64,000 nt of DNA from JAGVPT01 sp963717445 (GTDB taxonomy: Bacteria; Bacteroidota; Ignavibacteria; UBA10030; UBA8401). This document shows positions 34,701-43,759 of this stretch, piece by piece (the stretch's first letter is position 1; the number at the start of each line of letters is the position of its first letter). The DNA is taken from positions 1,116,001-1,180,000 of the forward strand of contig OY970334.1 of NCBI GenBank assembly GCA_963717445.1. The letters are read 5' to 3'. A program made the translations under genes and the position numbers. The notes under the pieces were generated by a model. That model saw only the letters and a list, made by a program, of their open reading frames with translations, did not search any database and was not told the origin of the DNA.

Positions 34701-35693
34701 CTACCCCATTTGAAATACTTTATTAAAAACAAATTCGAGCTGGAACGTTTTCGATGTACTCCTGCTTTCAATGTACTCTGCGACTTTTTTCAAGCGTTCA
34801 GGTATCGCAAGAATCTTTTCCTGCGCCTTTTTTCCTTTTTCTTTCAGATTACAAAGCGTTTCTAAACCCCATGCTTTGATCAGAGCTTCGACAACAGTAA
34901 TATAATCCCTCGGACCGTAAATGCCGGACCGCCGAACAACATCAGCATACTCGTTAAAATTGCGCAGCGTATGACCCGGCATGTCAATGCTCGGCAGAAT
35001 AGTGACTGCCGATACAAGAGCTTCATCCGGGTCCCGTTTTAACACCTCACCGAAGACAGTCCTGTAAAACGTATAGTGGCGCGCCTCATCCATTGCAATA
35101 CTGTGAAGAATTTTTTGAAGCGTTGGTTCGTACGAACCGCATACTTTCCCCGTGCCATCATGGGAGATCTGTGTTGCCCGTTCCTGAGCTGAAGTGTAAA
35201 CAAAAACTCTGTACGGATCTTTATCCCAATCCGGATCGAATCCGGAGCGCACATATTGGAATTGCGCCTTTTCTACCGCCGTAAAATTCATGATGCGCGA
35301 ATCGCGGCAATAATCTCTAATGACATTCCCGTGACGATCTTCTTCCGCTGTCCATAAATAGTTCCAGTTTTTCCAGAAGGAGTCGTTCCCGAGATGCACT
35401 GCAATCAACCGATGAAAATGAGGAAGCCCTTCTTCGGTGATTAGATTCAGCGCGAGTGCGACGCGTCCGCTCAACGGAATGCCCTTTGCACGGTCACGCA
35501 CTTGCTTAAGATATAAATCCTCGTTTGTTGTTTCGTCCGCAGGCAAAAAATCTGAGGGAAACCATAATTCCCTCTTTTCTTCATGTTTTTGTATGAGATC
35601 TGCAACAATATTTTCCATATCCGAGAGGACCTCAAATTTGGCGGACAACAAAAGCTTTTTGTCTTTCTCTTCAGAGCCTGAAGAATGTATCAT
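34701..35693 (-). CDS. Acyl-ACP desaturase (soluble di-iron)
   Basis: A ferritin-like di-iron enzyme of 330 residues that inserts a double bond into acyl-ACP using O2. The iron-binding motifs are TAEEDRHGNVIRDY (EExRH) and SIAMDEARHYTFYR (ExxRH type), with an earlier glutamate in NLITEEGLPHF. It closely follows the plant and mycobacterial DesA layout. It implies that at least some oxygen is available to the organism. No ferredoxin reductase is nearby, though a ferredoxin lies about 0.5 kb downstream. Confidence 0.92.
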   Translation of the reverse strand: MIHSSGSEEKDKKLLLSAKFEVLSDMENIVADLIQKHEEKRELWFPSDFLPADETTNEDLYLKQVRDRAKGIPLSGRVALALNLITEEGLPHFHRLIAVHLGNDSFWKNWNYLWTAEEDRHGNVIRDYCRDSRIMNFTAVEKAQFQYVRSGFDPDWDKDPYRVFVYTSAQERATQISHDGTGKVCGSYEPTLQKILHSIAMDEARHYTFYRTVFGEVLKRDPDEALVSAVTILPSIDMPGHTLRNFNEYADVVRRSGIYGPRDYITVVEALIKAWGLETLCNLKEKGKKAQEKILAIPERLKKVAEYIESRSTSKTFQLEFVFNKVFQMG

Positions 35694-35737
35694 GAGAGAC
35701 CTCTATATATGGCAAGATGGCACGATTAGGATGGGGG

Positions 35738-35801
35738 GAAAAAAAATCCATGCACCCCGTTCACTGCGACGGAAAATAGAGCCTGCGGGGTCGCATGGAT
35801 T
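35738..35801 (-). terminator. Intrinsic terminator of the HU gene
   Basis: On the minus strand, AATCCATGCGACCCCG pairs with CGGGGTGCATGGATT, one base bulged, and is followed by a run of T residues. It lies 21 bases after the HU stop and separates HU from the desaturase gene. Confidence 0.8.
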
Positions 35802-35821
35802 CAAACAAATAAAGAGCCCGT

Positions 35822-36109
35822 TTAATTCTGGGTAAGGATCGCGTCTTTTGCAGCCTTTGCAACGCGGAACTTAACAACTTTTTTCGCCGGGATTTGAATA
35901 ATCTCTCCGGTTGCGGGGTTTCGTCCTTGCCGCGCTTTACGGTCAACCAGAACAAGCTTACCGACGCCTGGAATTGTAAATTGATTCTTGGCTTCGGAAT
36001 ATGCAAGTGTTGCCAGCTCTTCAAAGAAAGCCGTAGCCTGTTTCTTCTTCAGACCAAACTTCTTCGCAAAGTGGTCAGCAATCTGGGATTTTGTCATGGC
36101 CTTTGCCAT
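35822..36109 (-). CDS. hup: HU-family DNA-binding protein
   Basis: A 95-residue histone-like protein that bends DNA. It shows the standard layout: MTKSQIADHFAKKFGLKKKQ (helices), then NQFTIPGVGKLVLVDRKARQ and the arm motif GRNPATGEIIQIPAKKVVKF. AAGGAG lies 7 nt before the ATG of MAKAMTKSQI. It is a single-gene unit with its own terminator. HU and IHF subunits cannot be separated by eye, but the GRNPATG wording and neighbours fit HU. Confidence 0.95.
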   Translation of the reverse strand: MAKAMTKSQIADHFAKKFGLKKKQATAFFEELATLAYSEAKNQFTIPGVGKLVLVDRKARQGRNPATGEIIQIPAKKVVKFRVAKAAKDAILTQN

Positions 36110-36441
36110 TGGACGCTCCTTGAATTAGTTAATTAATAATTGATTATGTGAAATAGTAAATGGAACCGATAAAAGCATACGACTCATGCCGTAAAAACTT
36201 AGCCGAAATATAGGGAAATGGAAAATTAAAAACCAAGTATTATTTAGGAGAAATGAATGTTTTTTCGGATACCCAGAGAAAGGGCACTTAATATGAGTAT
36301 CGAGCAATTCTGGGCCGAAAAGGCTACAACCCATTATTTAGCCCAAAACGAGGAACTTTTCAATCCAAATGGCATGTTTCATTAACAAATAATCAACAAA
36401 AATACCACTAATTCATACATTCAACCATAAGGAAATATCTA
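36110..36441. other. Divergent promoter region between HU and a secreted-protein gene
   Basis: An AT-rich 332-bp gap between divergently transcribed genes. It must hold both promoters. I could not fix a clear consensus pair. An AAGGAAAT ribosome site precedes the plus-strand gene. No open frame of interest is visible. Confidence 0.5.
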
Positions 36442-36909
36442 ATGAAAAAACCTTCCATCCGTCTTTTTCTCTCTCTTTTCTTCTTGGCCAGCATTTCTTT
36501 GTTTGCTCAGGATAAAATGGAGAAGGGATCTTCTCACACTATGAAGGGATACCTTGTAGACAAAATGTGTGCTATTGGAATGGCAAAGAAATCACCGGAA
36601 GAAGCAATGGCAAAGGCAGCAAAACACACAAAAAGCTGTGCGCTCGAAGAAAGCTGCCAGGAAAGCGGATACGGACTTATGTCAGCTGGAGTTTGGTACA
36701 AATTTGATGACAACGGCGATAAACAAGCCCTTGCGTTGTTACAGAAAACTCAAAAGAAAAATGATATAACGGTGGCGGTGACCGGAACACGTGATGGAGA
36801 TATCTTCAAGGTAACTTCAATAAAAGAGATAAAATCACTCGGGTCCAAAAAAGGAATGAAAAAAATGGACCAAGAGGAAATGAAGATGGACTCCACGAAG
36901 AAGAGTTAA
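36442..36909 (+). CDS. Small secreted protein of unknown function, Met/Lys-rich tail
   Basis: A protein of 155 residues with a clear signal peptide (KKPSIRLFLSLFFLASISLF, cut after FAQ). The mature part begins DKMEKGSSHTMKGYLVDKMC and contains several cysteines (KMCAIGM, KSCALEESCQESGYG) that could bind metal or form disulfides. The tail is rich in Lys and Met (KGMKKMDQEEMKMDSTKKS). I do not recognise the family. It is transcribed alone, with a strong terminator behind it. Confidence 0.75.
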   Translation: MKKPSIRLFLSLFFLASISLFAQDKMEKGSSHTMKGYLVDKMCAIGMAKKSPEEAMAKAAKHTKSCALEESCQESGYGLMSAGVWYKFDDNGDKQALALLQKTQKKNDITVAVTGTRDGDIFKVTSIKEIKSLGSKKGMKKMDQEEMKMDSTKKS

Positions 36910-36970
36910 TGCTTCAACTTCACACTGGAGCGATGGGATGAAATATCGCTTTAAATTCTATCTTAAATAT

Positions 36971-37010
36971 AAAGCCTCTTTGACAAAACGACAAAGAGGC
37001 TTTGTATTTT
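36971..37010 (+). terminator. Intrinsic terminator
   Basis: A 12-bp perfect stem (AAAGCCTCTTTG with CAAAGAGGCTTT) has a 9-nt loop and ends in TGTATTTT on the plus strand. It closes the transcript of the small secreted protein 60 bp after its stop. Confidence 0.85.
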
Positions 37011-37429
37011 AACAAAAGCCTTTATTTCCAAAAAAGACTATGCGAGTGATAAGAATGGAAGGTGTTAGAACCGGGGGGAAAGAAGTAAAACCAGGTGAGC
37101 TTTTCCTTCTTTTGACATCCTTCGATGAATCGTCCTTAACAATATCAAGACGATTACTGAAATTATCTTCGCACGGCACTTTGCAGAATTGATATCAGCA
37201 ATATTTATCAAAAACAAAAATGGATTCCCGCGCCGGGGGAATGATAAACTCAACACCATGTCCTTCCCGAAAGACGCCGGCATTCGGCAACATCTCCAGC
37301 AATACTGCATCATCGCACACCTCGAGCCTGTTCTCTTCTTCCCCTTGCATTCCATCGCAAATTGATTGCAATCGAAATTAGCATTATCTTACTTCCATAA
37401 TTGATGTTTCTTTTCTAACGCTTAGCTCA
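37011..37429. other. Non-coding gap before the second giant TPR gene
   Basis: About 420 bases without a supported gene. A GC-rich palindromic segment at 37221-37249 (TGGATTCCCGCGCC then GGGGGAATGATAAAC) resembles one at 13650 and the REP-type repeats seen in many genomes. The promoter of the TPR gene should lie in the last 100 bases, but no clear pair was found. Confidence 0.45.
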
Positions 37430-40400
37430 ATGCCGATGCTTTTACGACGCTCACGACTAATACTGCTTTTGTTTGCAGTTACATATTGTGCGGCTCAAAA
37501 CACAAAGGAAAACGCAGATTTCAAGCTCGCCCTGAACTTGTTTAATGATAAGTTATACGACCTCTCGCTCGATCAATTCAAGCAGTTTATCTCCACATAC
37601 CCGTCAAGCCCTCAAAGTGTTGAATCAAAATTCTACATTGCGCTTGCATATCGTGCCTTAAAAAAAAACGATGATGCACGCGCTGCGTTCCAAAACTTTG
37701 CCCTGGCCTATCCCGATCATATGAAAGCGCCGGATGCATGGTGGAACATCGGCGAGATGTACGCCGAGGATAAGAAATTCGGAGATGCTGCGTCCGCGTT
37801 TGAACGTATTAAAGTCTTCGAGCCAAAAAGCATCCTGGCGCCTAAAGCGTTGTTGACGGCAAGCGAGTACTTCGAGCGAGCAGGGGACACCGACAACGCG
37901 AAAAGATGCTTGCGGTCGCTTATCAGCGATTACCCGACGGATGAACTTGTCACGGCTGCCCATGCGCATCTGGGTACATTGTTTCTCAAGGACAATAATC
38001 TCATTGCAGCACGAAGTGAATTACTTATCGTGACCGAAAGCGGCGGCGACAAAGAATTGACAGCCGAGGCTTCCCTGCAGCTTGCATCGGTGGATGAGTC
38101 TTCAGGCAAACCAGAAGAAGCGGAACAGTTGTACCATTCCATTATCGATGAAAAAAAGCCGGAAGTTTCCGCCACGACACTCGCCCAGGCAAAATTACAG
38201 CTTGCGCGATTTTACTTTTCCTCCGGAAAACAAGCGGAAGCGATTGTATATTTTCAAAAACTGAGCGCCGACTCCCTGAAAATCCCTCGGGGGATACTCC
38301 AGCAATCGCTGCTGGCGTTGGGCAACAGTTATTATTCGATCCGGGAATTCAACAAGGCTGCCGATGCGTACGAGCGCTCGCTCCTCCACCCTGCAGATTC
38401 ATCTCTGATCGTGACGGCGTTATTCGGCTCAGGAGAGTCGTACGATGCTCTCAAGGAATATCACAAGTCGTTCGCTGCATTTTCCGCAGCAGCCGACAGG
38501 CCTTCGTCCACTTCCGAAAAGCGGTATGCACTCCTCCGCGCGGCGACGTTAGCGAGTTTGCTGAATAATTTTGAGACCGCTGTTCAGTATTACACGGAAT
38601 GCCTCGAACTCTTTCCAAACGATGAGGAAGCGCCGGACATCCTCTTTCGCGTAGCCGAGCTGCATCGAATAAAACTCAAAGACCCGCAAAAAGCAGTCGA
38701 TCTCTACACATCATTCCTGGCACGATACCCGAAGGACGAAGAATGCGACAACGCAGTTTTCGCGCTTGGACGAGCATACGAAGCTCTTCAGGAAACCGGT
38801 GAAGCGGTGAAGGCGTATACCAAATTGATCAACACATATCCGGCCAGCCCATTTGCGGCTGAGGCAATGGAACGGAAAAACTACATCCAGGATTATAAAT
38901 CTCCCGACAAAGAGCAAACCGTAAAACAGTTGGCCCTTCTCATCGGCGATTTGATTTTAGAAAAAGAGAAGTCGGAGCTTGCGATGAGACTCGGGGATAT
39001 TTACCTCAATGTCCTGCAAGATTTTCCCCAAGCTGCGCTGCAATATGAGAAAGCGGAATCAGTGGGGAAGGATTCGCTTGTGTGTGAAGAAGCCGCGTAC
39101 AAACATACCGTCGCCCTGTTCCGTCAAACCGAAGTTGATTCCTCGACCGTTCAGCCCTCAATCGATGCTCTTACGGCGTACTTAAAAAAATATCCGTCGG
39201 GCAGGTTCAGCGATGAAGCCGCTTACAATCGCTTCCTTCTTCAGACAAAGAACGTAGATGCTGGAACGAAAGCCGGCTTGGCGGAACAGTTTTTGAGAGA
39301 ACGTTCATCATCTCGCTTCACACCGAAGGTCTTATTGGCGCTGGGTAATGCTCAAAAGGACAAGGGGGAGATCAATGAATCAATAGAAGCATACAAACGC
39401 ATTGCGAACGAATTTCCAACCCAGCCTGAAGCGGACGAGGCAACGGCTCAGCTCGGCATTCAACTCGCTCACGCAGGACGAGGCGACACAGCTTCGATCG
39501 TGTTCAGTGATTATCTTCGGGCTTATCCCAAGGGATTCTTCACCGCAGAAGTGTTGTATGAAAACGGCTTGCTTTCAGCGCGCGAAGATAAACCTCTGGT
39601 TGCCGCAACATCGTTCGAACAGCTTAGGTCTAAATATTTTTATTCGCCGCGTGCAGTCGATTGCACCGAAGTCCTCGCGGAAAGTTATGAGAAAACGAAT
39701 CAGTTTGACAAGGCAATCGCATTGTACCGCTGGGAGCTGAACAGATTGTCCTCTCCCTTACAAACGAGCTCGAAAGGAAAACTGCATGTCGTCTTCCAAC
39801 TAGGAAAAACTTACGACGCTGCAAACGACACAGTTGACGCTCGAAAGGAATACCTCGATCTTGTGAACGAGGACGCCCGTTCGCCGGACGCATCGGAGGC
39901 ATTTGCCCGGCTGGCGGTGTTCGAGAAACAAGCGGGCAATAACGACGCTTCAATTCAGTTTTTCGAAAAATCCATCGCAGCCAAGCGTACGGCCGCCAAC
40001 GCCGCACAGCTTGCCTCATTATATTTTGCCAACGGCAATTATCAACAAGCTGTGGCCGAATATGAATCTCTTGACGGATTGAACGACGCAGATTCATCGA
40101 TGCTCAGGTCCGGAAGAATCAGCGTGATCATCGCGCTGTACCGTTCAAACAAAAGTAAAGAGGCCGAGCATAACATCGCGGAGTTTTTGAAAGTCTACGG
40201 TTTCGATAATAACGACCTTGCGGAATTTGAATTTGAACAGGCGATGGCGTTGTACCGCGCAGGGGAATCCGACCGTGCACTGGCAATTTTAGGGGCATTC
40301 CCGGTAAAGTATGATTCTACCGAAATACTTCCACAAGCATGTTTTTGGGTCGGAAAAATCCTCGAAACAAAAGATCTTCCCGACAGCGCTCTACACCAGT

Positions 40401-41068
40401 ACGATTTCGTTATGCGGACATTCCCCCACTCCGCGATTCTCCCAAAAGTGTACCTGGCGCTCGGCAACATTTATTTCTTTAAAGAAAAATATGATGAAGC
40501 AGTAAAATATTACCGGCTTATTGTCGACAAACCGGATTCGTCGCCGGACATTCTCCCCTTTGCGATGAGCAATCTTATCGAGACATACAAAGAACTTGCA
40601 CTGTACGACGGCGCTCTCGAGTTAACGCGGAATTTTATCGAGAAGTATCCGAACGACGAATCGATTCTCGATAAAAAAGTCGATCTCGGTGTGCTGTATC
40701 AAAAGCTGGGATACTACGATCAAGCGATCGTTCAACTTGAGGCGCTGCTTGAGACAACCAACAAGGACTTTGAATCCGAAATCCGGTACTATCTCGGCGA
40801 GTCGTACTATTACAAAGGCGATTACCAGCAGGCTATTCTCGAATTCCTGAAAGTGCCTTACCTTATCACGAAGAAAACGAAAATCGATTGGACTCCGAAT
40901 TCGTATTATATGTCGGCGCAATCGTACGAGAAAATGGGTAAGTTCGACCAGGCGATCAGTATGTATCAGCAGATTATTGACAAGCCGGGTATTGATCCTG
41001 CATTTAAAACAGCCGCTCAAAAGGAAATCAATCGCGTCAAGAGTGATATCAAGAATGATTCCAAATAG
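37430..41068 (+). CDS. Giant TPR-repeat exported protein
   Basis: A 1,212-residue protein. A signal peptide (about 1-22, ending CAAQ) is followed by around 25-30 tetratricopeptide-like repeats, for example LFNDKLYDLSLDQFKQFIST, YPSSPQSVESKFYIALAYRA and ALGNIYFFKEKYDEAVKYYR. TPR arrays form superhelical scaffolds. The opening repeat strongly resembles that of the frameshifted TPR protein at 13529 (LYQDKLYQLASDQFQKFIDQ), so the two are paralogues. A hypothetical cytoplasmic-looking gene follows by 17 bp. A role in envelope assembly is inferred only. Confidence 0.85.
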   Translation: MPMLLRRSRLILLLFAVTYCAAQNTKENADFKLALNLFNDKLYDLSLDQFKQFISTYPSSPQSVESKFYIALAYRALKKNDDARAAFQNFALAYPDHMKAPDAWWNIGEMYAEDKKFGDAASAFERIKVFEPKSILAPKALLTASEYFERAGDTDNAKRCLRSLISDYPTDELVTAAHAHLGTLFLKDNNLIAARSELLIVTESGGDKELTAEASLQLASVDESSGKPEEAEQLYHSIIDEKKPEVSATTLAQAKLQLARFYFSSGKQAEAIVYFQKLSADSLKIPRGILQQSLLALGNSYYSIREFNKAADAYERSLLHPADSSLIVTALFGSGESYDALKEYHKSFAAFSAAADRPSSTSEKRYALLRAATLASLLNNFETAVQYYTECLELFPNDEEAPDILFRVAELHRIKLKDPQKAVDLYTSFLARYPKDEECDNAVFALGRAYEALQETGEAVKAYTKLINTYPASPFAAEAMERKNYIQDYKSPDKEQTVKQLALLIGDLILEKEKSELAMRLGDIYLNVLQDFPQAALQYEKAESVGKDSLVCEEAAYKHTVALFRQTEVDSSTVQPSIDALTAYLKKYPSGRFSDEAAYNRFLLQTKNVDAGTKAGLAEQFLRERSSSRFTPKVLLALGNAQKDKGEINESIEAYKRIANEFPTQPEADEATAQLGIQLAHAGRGDTASIVFSDYLRAYPKGFFTAEVLYENGLLSAREDKPLVAATSFEQLRSKYFYSPRAVDCTEVLAESYEKTNQFDKAIALYRWELNRLSSPLQTSSKGKLHVVFQLGKTYDAANDTVDARKEYLDLVNEDARSPDASEAFARLAVFEKQAGNNDASIQFFEKSIAAKRTAANAAQLASLYFANGNYQQAVAEYESLDGLNDADSSMLRSGRISVIIALYRSNKSKEAEHNIAEFLKVYGFDNNDLAEFEFEQAMALYRAGESDRALAILGAFPVKYDSTEILPQACFWVGKILETKDLPDSALHQYDFVMRTFPHSAILPKVYLALGNIYFFKEKYDEAVKYYRLIVDKPDSSPDILPFAMSNLIETYKELALYDGALELTRNFIEKYPNDESILDKKVDLGVLYQKLGYYDQAIVQLEALLETTNKDFESEIRYYLGESYYYKGDYQQAILEFLKVPYLITKKTKIDWTPNSYYMSAQSYEKMGKFDQAISMYQQIIDKPGIDPAFKTAAQKEINRVKSDIKNDSK

Positions 41069-41085
41069 TCTAGACGGACACAACT

Positions 41086-42243
41086 ATGTTCGAAAAAGAA
41101 ACTGAACAACTGATCGCTTCAATCCGCCAAACAACCATCGGCGAAGCGAAAGCCATCGGCTTGCGGGAGATTTTCGAATCGAATATCCCGTCGAACGTCA
41201 AGGTGTTTTTCCGCGCCGAAGTCGAATCGATGCTCGATGCAGAAAGAAAACCGGAGCCACAGTCGGCAAAGTTCAACTACAACCTTCCCGAAATTGCAAT
41301 GCTGCTGGAACAAACCAATGCGCTGCTCATCCATAATTTCATTTTTTCAAAAACCGATTTCGAAGCGTCGCTCAATAAAGGCATTCACTTTTTGCTCAAT
41401 TATCTTTGCCGGCCTCAATGGACGTTGTACAGTTTTCTTTTCGAAGAGTCTGCGCGCGCCTCAACACAGCAGATACTCGGTAAACTTCGCTATTGCAAGG
41501 ATTATGCCTACTTCCCCGAGATTCTCCGCACCTACATTCAGCAACGAAGCGTCGGAGAAATGACGCTCGAAGAAGGCAGAAATCTCATAGCAAGAATCGA
41601 TGCCGAGGTGGTGAAAAATCATTCGAGCGTGGAGCTTGCCAGGATGACGCAGCCGCTCTACGATTTTGTAGCGTACGCGCGGTCGCACAACATGAGCGCT
41701 ACGGCCAAAACACTCCCGACACGGGCATTAATGTACTTTTTCGACAACAAAAAGATGAGCGCAATACACGAGCGCTTATCTCGTGAGCGGGAAGTTAATA
41801 ACGTAAAAGAAATGAGTTACAGCCAGCTCGTAAACATCCTCGAAAAAATTCAGACCGGAGACGAGCACGCTCATCTCTTCGACGAAACTGCCGAACCCTT
41901 GCCGGCGCTTGACGACCTCTCGCTAAATCTACCCTCCTTTCCCCCCGCATTGAAGGAACCGGAAGTGACATCCCAAAAACCACCCGAGCCGCCGAAACCG
42001 ATCCCTCCTCTTTTTTCCCTTGAAGAGGAGCGGGCAATGATCAAGCACGTTTTTCACCAGAACGAAGAGCAATTCCGCGCGGCGGTGAAAGAAGTGCTTG
42101 CTGCCGCGACATGGGACGAGGCAGCGCTCGCGATCGACCATTTCTTTTTGATGAACAACGTCGAGCTTTTCTCCAAAGAAGCTATTCTTTTTACGAATAC
42201 GGTACAGAGCAGATTTGGTGAAGGGGTAAAGAATAAATCCTAA
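41086..42243 (+). CDS. Conserved hypothetical protein, soluble, unknown function
   Basis: A 385-residue protein with no signal peptide or membrane helix. The first 240 residues are helical, with ALLIHNFIFSKTDFEASLNK and a middle ARMTQPLYDFVAYARSHNMS. A proline-rich linker (about 288-310, SQKPPEPPKPIPPL) leads to a second helical part (about 315-375, EERAMIKHVFHQNEEQFRAA). I do not recognise the family. It follows the giant TPR gene by 17 bp and is probably co-transcribed. Confidence 0.75.
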   Translation: MFEKETEQLIASIRQTTIGEAKAIGLREIFESNIPSNVKVFFRAEVESMLDAERKPEPQSAKFNYNLPEIAMLLEQTNALLIHNFIFSKTDFEASLNKGIHFLLNYLCRPQWTLYSFLFEESARASTQQILGKLRYCKDYAYFPEILRTYIQQRSVGEMTLEEGRNLIARIDAEVVKNHSSVELARMTQPLYDFVAYARSHNMSATAKTLPTRALMYFFDNKKMSAIHERLSREREVNNVKEMSYSQLVNILEKIQTGDEHAHLFDETAEPLPALDDLSLNLPSFPPALKEPEVTSQKPPEPPKPIPPLFSLEEERAMIKHVFHQNEEQFRAAVKEVLAAATWDEAALAIDHFFLMNNVELFSKEAILFTNTVQSRFGEGVKNKS

Positions 42244-42285
42244 ACTCTAATCTCTAAATCCTAATTCTTTGAGGTAAATGGGGGG

Positions 42286-42648
42286 ATGAAAAAATACGAT
42301 TTGGAAGATCGCACGTTGGCATTTGCGAAAGAGGTCATCCGTTTAGTCAACAAGGTTTCAAAAACGCTACCGAACGTGGAAATCGCAAGACAGCTTGTAC
42401 ACTCATCTGGCTCCGTTGGCGCAAATTACATAGAAGCAAACGAATCCCTCGGAGAAAAAGATTTTGCAATGCAAATTAAGATCTGTCGAAAGGAAGCGAA
42501 GGAAAGCCGCTACTGGCTTCAACTTCTCGACAACACTCCGGATTTAAGCGATAGCAAAACGCAACTTATCCAAGAATCTACAGAACTAATGAAAATTTTC
42601 GGAGCGATTTTGGTAAAAATAAAACAGCGACAGCAACCAATCGAATAA
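42286..42648 (+). CDS. Four-helix-bundle protein (S23/IVP-like)
   Basis: A protein of 120 residues in the TIGR02436-type four-helix-bundle family. The marks are YDLEDRTLAFAKEVIRLVNK, then RQLVHSSGSVGANYIEANES and KICRKEAKESRYWLQLLDN. These proteins were first noted as inserts in 23S rRNA genes, and many free-standing copies are found near mobile elements; their function is unclear. It lies in a gap rich in TCTAAATCC-like junction repeats and just before an IS30 element. Confidence 0.9.
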   Translation: MKKYDLEDRTLAFAKEVIRLVNKVSKTLPNVEIARQLVHSSGSVGANYIEANESLGEKDFAMQIKICRKEAKESRYWLQLLDNTPDLSDSKTQLIQESTELMKIFGAILVKIKQRQQPIE

Positions 42649-42705
42649 TCTAGATTTGTGATTTCCAGATTTAGACATTAGAATTTAGGATTCATGAGTT
42701 CTACA

Positions 42706-43735
42706 AGGAAGTGCAACGCTCTAAAAGAATTAGTAAAATTAGAGCATGGCACAACCCAGATGTTACAACCAGATAACGCAAGAAGAGCGAGATAAAATAG
42801 CGGCTCTTTATGCGCAGCGGATTTCTCTTAGTGAGATAGCCCGTCAGTTACACCGAAACAAGAGCACGATATCCCGAGAAATTTCCAGGAATAAAGCTCC
42901 GATCCGAAGAGTCTATGGAGCCTGTCGTGCTCAGAACAAAGCTAAGGGACGAAAGATACAAGCCGGTCAACGTCCTCGGCTAAAGAATTCAACTATACGG
43001 AGCTACGTGAAGCGACACCTTCGTATGGAGTGGACACCGGAACAAATCGCAGGACGATTGCGATTGAAGTATCCACAGTACAGTATCTGTGTCGAAAGTA
43101 TTTACCGATTCATTTACGACCCAAATGTTCGGCGTCAAGAGAACTTTGTTCTGGTGCTTCCTAGATCTCACAGGATCCGAAATCGACGAGGGCAACGAAA
43201 GACTCATCGAATGTCGCATATTCCTGAGCGAAAATCGATTTTAGAGCGCCCCCGAACGGTTCAGCGCCGGAAACAAGTCGGACACTGGGAAACCGATACC
43301 ATCATTGCGCGCACCAGTAAAGCTGCACTACTGGCGACAGTAGAACGTACATCACGATATACGAAACTCGCCAGACTGAAACGGCGAACAGCGAAACAGG
43401 TCCGGATAACATTGAACCGATCACTGAGTCAGTATGGTCAACATCTTCGCCGAACGATTACCTACGACAACGGCCAAGAAAATGTCGAACATTTGATCGT
43501 GAATAAAACACTTGGAACTCATTCGTATTTTTGTCAGCCCTTTCACAGCTGGGAGAAAGGAACTGTCGAGAATACGATCGGCATCATTCGCAGGACATAT
43601 CCAAAGAAAACAAACTTCGATCTTGTCTCTGCTTCTGATGTGAAACGCTTAGAACGCAAACTCAATAATACACCAAGAAAAATATTACATTACTTAACAC
43701 CAAAGGAAGTCTTTAATAAAATCGTTGCACTTCCT
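42706..43735 (+). mobile_element. IS30-family insertion sequence
   Basis: About 1,030 bp bounded by 13-bp perfect inverted ends: AGGAAGTGCAACG at 42706-42718 and CGTTGCACTTCCT at 43723-43735. The right end overlaps the last codons of the transposase. Real ends may extend one to three bases further on each side. No target duplication could be fixed. It lies between a four-helix-bundle gene and obgE. Confidence 0.85.
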
Positions 43736-43741
43736 CATTGA
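42746..43741 (+). CDS. IS30-family transposase
   Basis: A 331-residue DDE transposase. The N-terminal helix-turn-helix is YNQITQEERDKIAALYAQRI followed by LSEIARQLHRNKSTISREIS, characteristic of IS30. The catalytic core includes GHWETDTIIAR (first Asp), TYDNGQENVEH (second Asp), and the Glu in EKGTVENTIGIIRR. The frame is intact, so the element may be active. A second copy was not seen in this window. Confidence 0.95.
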   Translation: MAQPRCYNQITQEERDKIAALYAQRISLSEIARQLHRNKSTISREISRNKAPIRRVYGACRAQNKAKGRKIQAGQRPRLKNSTIRSYVKRHLRMEWTPEQIAGRLRLKYPQYSICVESIYRFIYDPNVRRQENFVLVLPRSHRIRNRRGQRKTHRMSHIPERKSILERPRTVQRRKQVGHWETDTIIARTSKAALLATVERTSRYTKLARLKRRTAKQVRITLNRSLSQYGQHLRRTITYDNGQENVEHLIVNKTLGTHSYFCQPFHSWEKGTVENTIGIIRRTYPKKTNFDLVSASDVKRLERKLNNTPRKILHYLTPKEVFNKIVALPH

Positions 43742-43759
43742 ATCCAGCATTTCAAATTT

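Noticed and set aside
37065..37355. A 96-codon minus-strand frame in the gap before the giant TPR gene
   Set aside because: It passes through a REP-like palindrome and shows no family sequence or ribosome site.
42286..42648. The four-helix-bundle gene as an rRNA intervening sequence
   Set aside because: No rRNA surrounds it; it is a free-standing copy.
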